Below are positions 59,918-64,000 of a stretch of 64,000 bases of DNA, piece by piece. A program made the translations under genes and the position numbers. The notes under the pieces are model-generated. The model was not told the DNA's origin and ran no database searches. It saw only the letters and a program-made list of their open reading frames with translations. Source of the stretch: Hyperoplus lanceolatus (lineage: Eukaryota > Chordata > Actinopteri > Uranoscopiformes > Ammodytidae); NCBI GenBank assembly GCA_026929865.2, contig CM049407.1, positions 21,224,501 through 21,288,500 on the forward strand. Reading direction: 5' to 3'. How positions within the stretch are numbered: the first letter of the stretch is position 1; each line of letters begins with the position of its first letter.

Positions 59918-61367
59918 GACGTATATGAAATGTGACGACGGTGACTTCAGGTTTGCCCGTAGCCTACTGTAGTTTGGTCTAAATGATTAAACATCGCATA
60001 CATCGACTTAATGGACCCGTCCCTCACACCGAGGGCCGAAAAAACGTAAGGCAACAAGTCAAACCTTCGCCGATTCAAACTACCGGTACTACTTCTATTC
60101 AACTTAAAAATAAAAGACAGCATTCATCATTATGTAGGACTACAGCATAACTGATGGCAACTCCACTCCATAAACTTTATTTTAATAGATAAAGTACCAG
60201 TAGCATATGCCCCATGAACCTGTCCAGCATCAGAATGTAACCATTTATCCACATTGCAGAGTTTAGGTTTGTCCGTCAGTAACAATGAAAACACAACTGC
60301 TCAATTGAATATAAAATGCAGAATGGATTGCACTCGGTATCAATCATCCAACTTTATTATTAAATAAACCCCAAAAAGTTTCTGACTCACCAATATGACC
60401 CCTGGCTGTAGAAATAAGCAAGACGATAGTAATCCAGTGACAGTCTGACTGACAGCACAGCTAGCTAGCTAGCTAGCATCCTTCCGTTCATGTAGGCTAC
60501 CTGTCCTTTGAAATGCTCGAACATTGTTTGTCCCTGTTGCTGCTGTACACCGTCCAAGGCTGGCGCAGGCCTTTCTTTGCTATTCATTCTTTCCTTTTAA
60601 ATTATAATCCAATTTGTTAAAATTCCTCCAGTCTGAAATATCTGCGGGCAAGGCAGCTGCAATGTTGACTTAAAAATCCGCGGTAACATGAGCATAGCCA
60701 ACGTAATGCGTTGGCTAAGCTGCTAAATGTCTAGTAATATCTCGATTTTAATTGGTCCATGAATGATATGTAACGTAAAGGCTTATGGGCATACCATTTA
60801 CGTAAAAAAGGCACAAAGAATTATGCTTATTTGCGTACATGTTAAATAATACAGAATCAAGTGCGCATGCCGAAAACTTTTTTCTTGCCATCCACAATGA
60901 ATAGGCGCAAAGGCACTGATTCTTGCCGTACACAATGAATGGGAAACAGCAAAGGCACAATATTTTTGGCTAACTTACCAACTGCCACTTTCTAATCAAA
61001 ACGTCTACACTTTTTTAAAGTAATCCATACATGTAAAGATCGAAATAATTAACAGTAATAATACAAATATAAGTTTATTAAATAAAAAAATATTTTATTT
61101 TATTTTATTTTATTTATTTATTTTTGCACACGGGCAGGGTAGGCACTGCCACCCTGCCTCCCTGACCGCCGTCTGGGTGTTCCCCCCATAACCTCTCACT
61201 ACTTACTTACCCTGCACTACTATCTTTTTTGTGTGGGCTTTACGCTTTATTTTGGTTATTGTTATTTTACCTTCATTGTTTACCTACTGAATGCACTATG
61301 TACAGCACTTTGGACGTGCAAACTGCAAAATGGCTTTATAAATACATTTACTTACTTACTTACTTAT
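59530..61367 (+). repeat. L2-like LINE 3' end inside the pogo-like element
   Basis: The frame near 59573-59677 reads APCLWNQLPP..SAFKSRLKTHMY, the typical C-terminus of L2/CR1 polymerases. After a hAT insertion the 3' UTR continues at 61176, with GTACAGCACTTTGGA and CTTTATAAATA, and finishes in a (CTTA)n tail at about 61367. Confidence 0.75.
59678..61175. mobile_element. hAT-like transposon inside the L2 tail
   Basis: Ends CAGTGACGTGCGGTGAGG and, at the right, CCTGACCGCCGTCTG (inverted CAGACGGCGGTCAGG). Eight-base flanks GGTGTTTC (59670-59677) and GGTGTTCC (61176-61183) are a hAT-size duplication with one change. No transposase frame. It contains CA (59869-59915) and AGCT-type microsatellites. 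Confidence 0.75.
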
Positions 61368-62106
61368 AACTCTCCCGGCCCTTGCCACAAATCACCCCCA
61401 TCCCCGAATTTGGAAATAGGCATGATGCAGCAATTTAGGGTTGACATTGTGCTAACTATATAGACTCAAAGTATAGCATACCAAAGCACTAAAACATGTG
61501 TCAAATGTTTTCAAACGTATCTATAATTGTTCAGACACAATAATCAAAAAACCTGATCAGGAAATTTTACTTTGAAAGGCAAAACACGTTTTTGAGCTAA
61601 ATGTGCTTAACTATTCCTTGTGTCTCCCTTCTTTACAGGAGAGCAAATGGATGGCCTTCAAAAGTGGTCACATTTCCAACTTCCACGTTCTAGAAACAAG
61701 GGGTTTGCAACTCCAAAGCACAAACACCCCACCTCCCTATATAAAATATAAAAAATTTATAGTATATTAAGTTGTATGTAAATGGCAAATATAGTATCGC
61801 GAATAGTACAGAGAATATATGGATAAGAGAAGCGAATATAATTATTATTTTTATTTTATTTTATTTTATTTTATTTTAATTTTTATTTTTTTTATTTAAT
61901 AAATATTTAGATTTTTAATTTTTTTAAGGAAAGGGGTAGGATTAAATAAGTGTATACTTCTTCCTGCTCCTTTTCAGGCATATTTATTGTATTTCCATGC
62001 TTTTCATTTTGTTTTGTATGTGGATGTCTGAAATAAAACTAAATCAAACTCAAACTCAAACTCAATTCTTTATACAATGTGTCAACTCAAAGCTTTACTC
62101 AGTTGG

Positions 62107-62332
62107 TAGTCTGGCTTGACCACTCCCGCCAGCGTCTATTAAGCGCTGGCGTCGGCAAACAACGCTACGCCTCCATTGGCTGCTTCCCGGGGTTAGCCCC
62201 GCCGTAGATGATTGTGATTGGTTTAAATAAATAAAAACAGGCCAGCCCAGTCTCCCCCCGAATAGACGGCTCTAAACGGAGTGCTTCCAGACCATACTAC
62301 TTGCTGTAGTTTGGTCTGGCTTTGCGAGACTA
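62107..62332 (-). mobile_element. TAGTCT-family MITE, copy B
   Basis: A 226-base short copy, inverted relative to copy A: starts TAGTCTGGCTTGACCACTCC and ends with the complement of the TAGTCTCGCAAAGCC terminus. CTCAGTTGG flanks both sides (62098-62106 and 62333-62341). The outer 80 or so bases are nearly identical to those of copy A, including the hairpin. Confidence 0.85.
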
Positions 62333-62750
62333 CTCAGTTGGTGATGTTGTAAATGGAGCTGCTGCGATGCAAAACAAAATTCAGACTTTCTCTGAAAATA
62401 AAGTTGTATCATATCGTATCATATTGTATCATGATACAATATTGTATAATATTGTGTTTCCACCTTCTGCTACTTTATACTTTGACACCACTTTATTTCA
62501 GAGAAAAATATTATATTCATTTGAAAGCTGTTATTTTTCTGAAGACATGATGAGTTGTAAAATATAATTACAGATAACACTAGTGTAAATATTAAAACAA
62601 TGTACACTTTGAAATTGGAAGAGATTTGGTTCCTTGCTCAAGGAGACATCAGCAGTGCCAGGCAGCTACCTATCCACCCTCCAAGTGACTGGGCCCTTGC
62701 TGGACCTTAACTGGCCACCCTCCAGTCACCAAGACGAACCTTCCACACTG

Positions 62751-62953
62751 CTCTCAGTCTGTGCATGTGTGCATGTTTGCTGCAGCTGGGGGAGACCAAA
62801 CTGTTAAGATGACCCTCTGTGCAAAATAAATAAATAATAAATAATATATTTATATTTAAACTACTTACGAAAAGCAGGTGTGCATGTATACAAAAGGGAA
62901 CTGATCCCTTTATAAATCCTTATACAGTATATAAAACTTTAAGCTATACCCAA
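62751..62953 (+). repeat. Dispersed repeat, copy 2
   Basis: Second copy of the repeat at 48579-48770, with small insertions such as an expanded TGCATGTG and AATAAATA run. Confidence 0.75.
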
Positions 62954-63712
62954 GTGAAAAAAGAACACTTAAAGGCCTACTTCATCAGTGGGAACATGAA
63001 GGTGAATTGAACTCGGACTTTTTTTCTTTTTTTGGAGGTTAAAATGTATGAATAATTAGGGGCGCGGTCTCTTGAGTGACAGCTACCCGCCCGTTGGCCC
63101 TCAGTTCGCCTTGGAGGTATACGTCACCTAGATGGGCATATCTCTCTGCCCCCGATGTCACATCAATGCTCTTTTTCGGTAAGAGGAAATGAGGCGGAGT
63201 GAAAATCTGACAAGATGGCAACGCGCATAAGCCAGGAAGATTGGATGCAGTTGGAATAACTGAGGTCAGCCCGGATGCTACATCCATTTTATATACTATC
63301 TATGACTTAAGTTGTGTTAAACTTAAACAACTTAAGTTGCACTTAAGTTATACTTAAGCAGTGCTTCGACATAATTTAATAAAATAAATAAATCCTAAAA
63401 GAGCAATTGTGTAGCTGAAATGCATAATATAAAATTATAAAAAAAATTGTTTAATATGCTCTATCTGATTGCAAAGAGAGGGTTTGTATCAGGAGATGTG
63501 AATCATGTAGAAAAATATGTACTTTTCTTAATTTAAAAAAAGTGAATCTTCAGTGGGTAAAACATTCATTGGTGAGTTACCCTTATAAAATGGTTACATT
63601 TAGGAATTTATATGATAAATGCACTCTTATGAAACTAGCTATAAATGCTTTTTATCAATTTAAATCTTTAACTTCTTGAGATACTTTGTGATAAAATCCT
63701 AATACTTAAAGA
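62954..63712. other. Intergenic DNA, no gene seen
   Basis: Contains a GC-rich patch at 63055-63260 inside AT-rich DNA, with no recognisable protein or clear inverted ends, then AT-rich sequence. Confidence 0.4.
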
Positions 63713-64000
63713 TCTCCTATAGAGCAACCTGACATGAATCACATCACAAAAAACCATGTAGATTTTCGGGATACTCTTCCTCTCACCCTAGCGCGCACTG
63801 CAGTCTCTCTCAACACTCAGCTTTGTGCTTCTCTGCTCCGTCCCCCCCCCCCCCCCTCCTGCAAACCCCACTCCGTTGTGATTGGTTACCTTCCTTCCGG
63901 AACACTTTCAGTGGCGCGAGGCCGTTACCGTAAATGGAAACATCCGCTTGTGTGACGAAAAGAATGTCCGTGTGACGAAAAGAATGTCCGTGTGATACCC
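63713..64000. mobile_element. Partial copy of the TTAA-type MITE, cut by the window end
   Basis: From TATAGAGCAACCTGACATG onward it matches the interior of the RADX-intron element (21451 onward), including CCCACTCCGTTGTGATTGG and CCTTCCGGAACACTTTCAG. The outer left terminus differs or is lost. Confidence 0.75.

Larger units (their letters stand above)
59162..61737. mobile_element. Pogo-like transposon inserted in the LINE 3' UTR
   Basis: The left end GGGGAAGGTGGGGTGATTTG follows TA (59160-59161). The right end CACCCCACCTCCC precedes TA (61738-61739). Minus-strand frame 59520-59385 reads as the acidic tail of a transposase (SSSEEGDISIPLND...DDDGDFVIV). Strings CACAAATCACCCC/GGGGTGATTTGTGC occur at 59179, 59350, 59369 and 61388. 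It carries two further insertions. Confidence 0.75.
56030..62065 (+). mobile_element. CR1/L2/jockey-like LINE, interrupted in its 3' UTR
   Basis: Encodes an APE-type endonuclease (56063-56503 and 56562-56939; IIAISETWI, CGDFNIDLL, SDHLPVF) and a reverse transcriptase (to the stop at 59049; YRPISLLPQ, GFRPNRSTS, FIDLKKAFDTINH, GVPQGS, LFADDTNIF). The reverse transcriptase part is one long open frame. Two frame changes separate the endonuclease pieces, near 56505 and at 56857-56876. ORF1 is missing, so the copy is 5'-truncated. The AT-rich 3' UTR is split at 59161 by a pogo-like element and resumes at 61738, ending with GGGGTAGGATTAAATAAG ... AATAAAAC and an (AAACTC)n tail near 62065. Not competent as it stands. 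Confidence 0.85.

Overview
The window is nuclear DNA of a ray-finned fish, most likely a percomorph teleost. Genes are split into many short coding exons with GT-AG introns, intergenic DNA is AT-rich with CA/TA microsatellites, and transposon remnants are abundant. A single-coding-exon connexin resembles the fish-specific Cx32.2 type. No bacterial, CRISPR or operon-like structure was seen.

Layout. Positions 1-4463: upstream DNA with no confident gene. 4464-14968 (+): a bHLH-PAS circadian transcription factor of the CLOCK/NPAS2 family, 20 coding exons recovered, carrying a pure CAG tract (21 uninterrupted repeats). 14969-19934: AU-rich 3' flank shared with the convergent next gene. 19935-25246 (-): RADX, an OB-fold single-strand DNA binding protein that regulates RAD51 at replication forks, 15 exons. 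25247-27967: divergent promoter interval with a CRE/E2F-like cluster on the RADX side and a ZNF143-type motif on the TBC1D8B side. 27968-40852 (+): TBC1D8B, a GRAM/TBC Rab GTPase-activating protein, 20 exons whose spliced length gives 1120 codons plus stop. 40853-44657: its 3' flank. 44658-52300: a graveyard of hAT-like, pogo-like and LINE fragments. 52749-53726 (-): connexin. 54887-62332: nested and paired transposons. The end of the window holds a partial TTAA-type MITE related to one inside RADX.

The three large genes are not a pathway, but the block has evolutionary meaning. In human, RADX and TBC1D8B lie together on Xq22.3 with no CLOCK-type neighbour, while NPAS2 sits beside TBC1D8 (paralogue of TBC1D8B) on 2q11.2. 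A CLOCK/NPAS2-type gene beside RADX-TBC1D8B therefore looks like the X-side partner of an ancient NPAS2-TBC1D8 duplication, kept in this fish. That is my best candidate for an under-described system, together with its missing ATG and long CAG tract.

The second notable signal is in the transposons. One family with TAGTCT ends and 9-11 bp target duplications has two copies in opposite orientation, each with a subterminal hairpin. Between them lies a LINE whose 3' UTR was split by a pogo-like element that contains an L2-like LINE tail, itself split by a hAT element: a four-level nest readable from target duplications. Exon boundaries come from reading splice sites and protein frame by eye; protein identities are from recognised similarity, not a database search.
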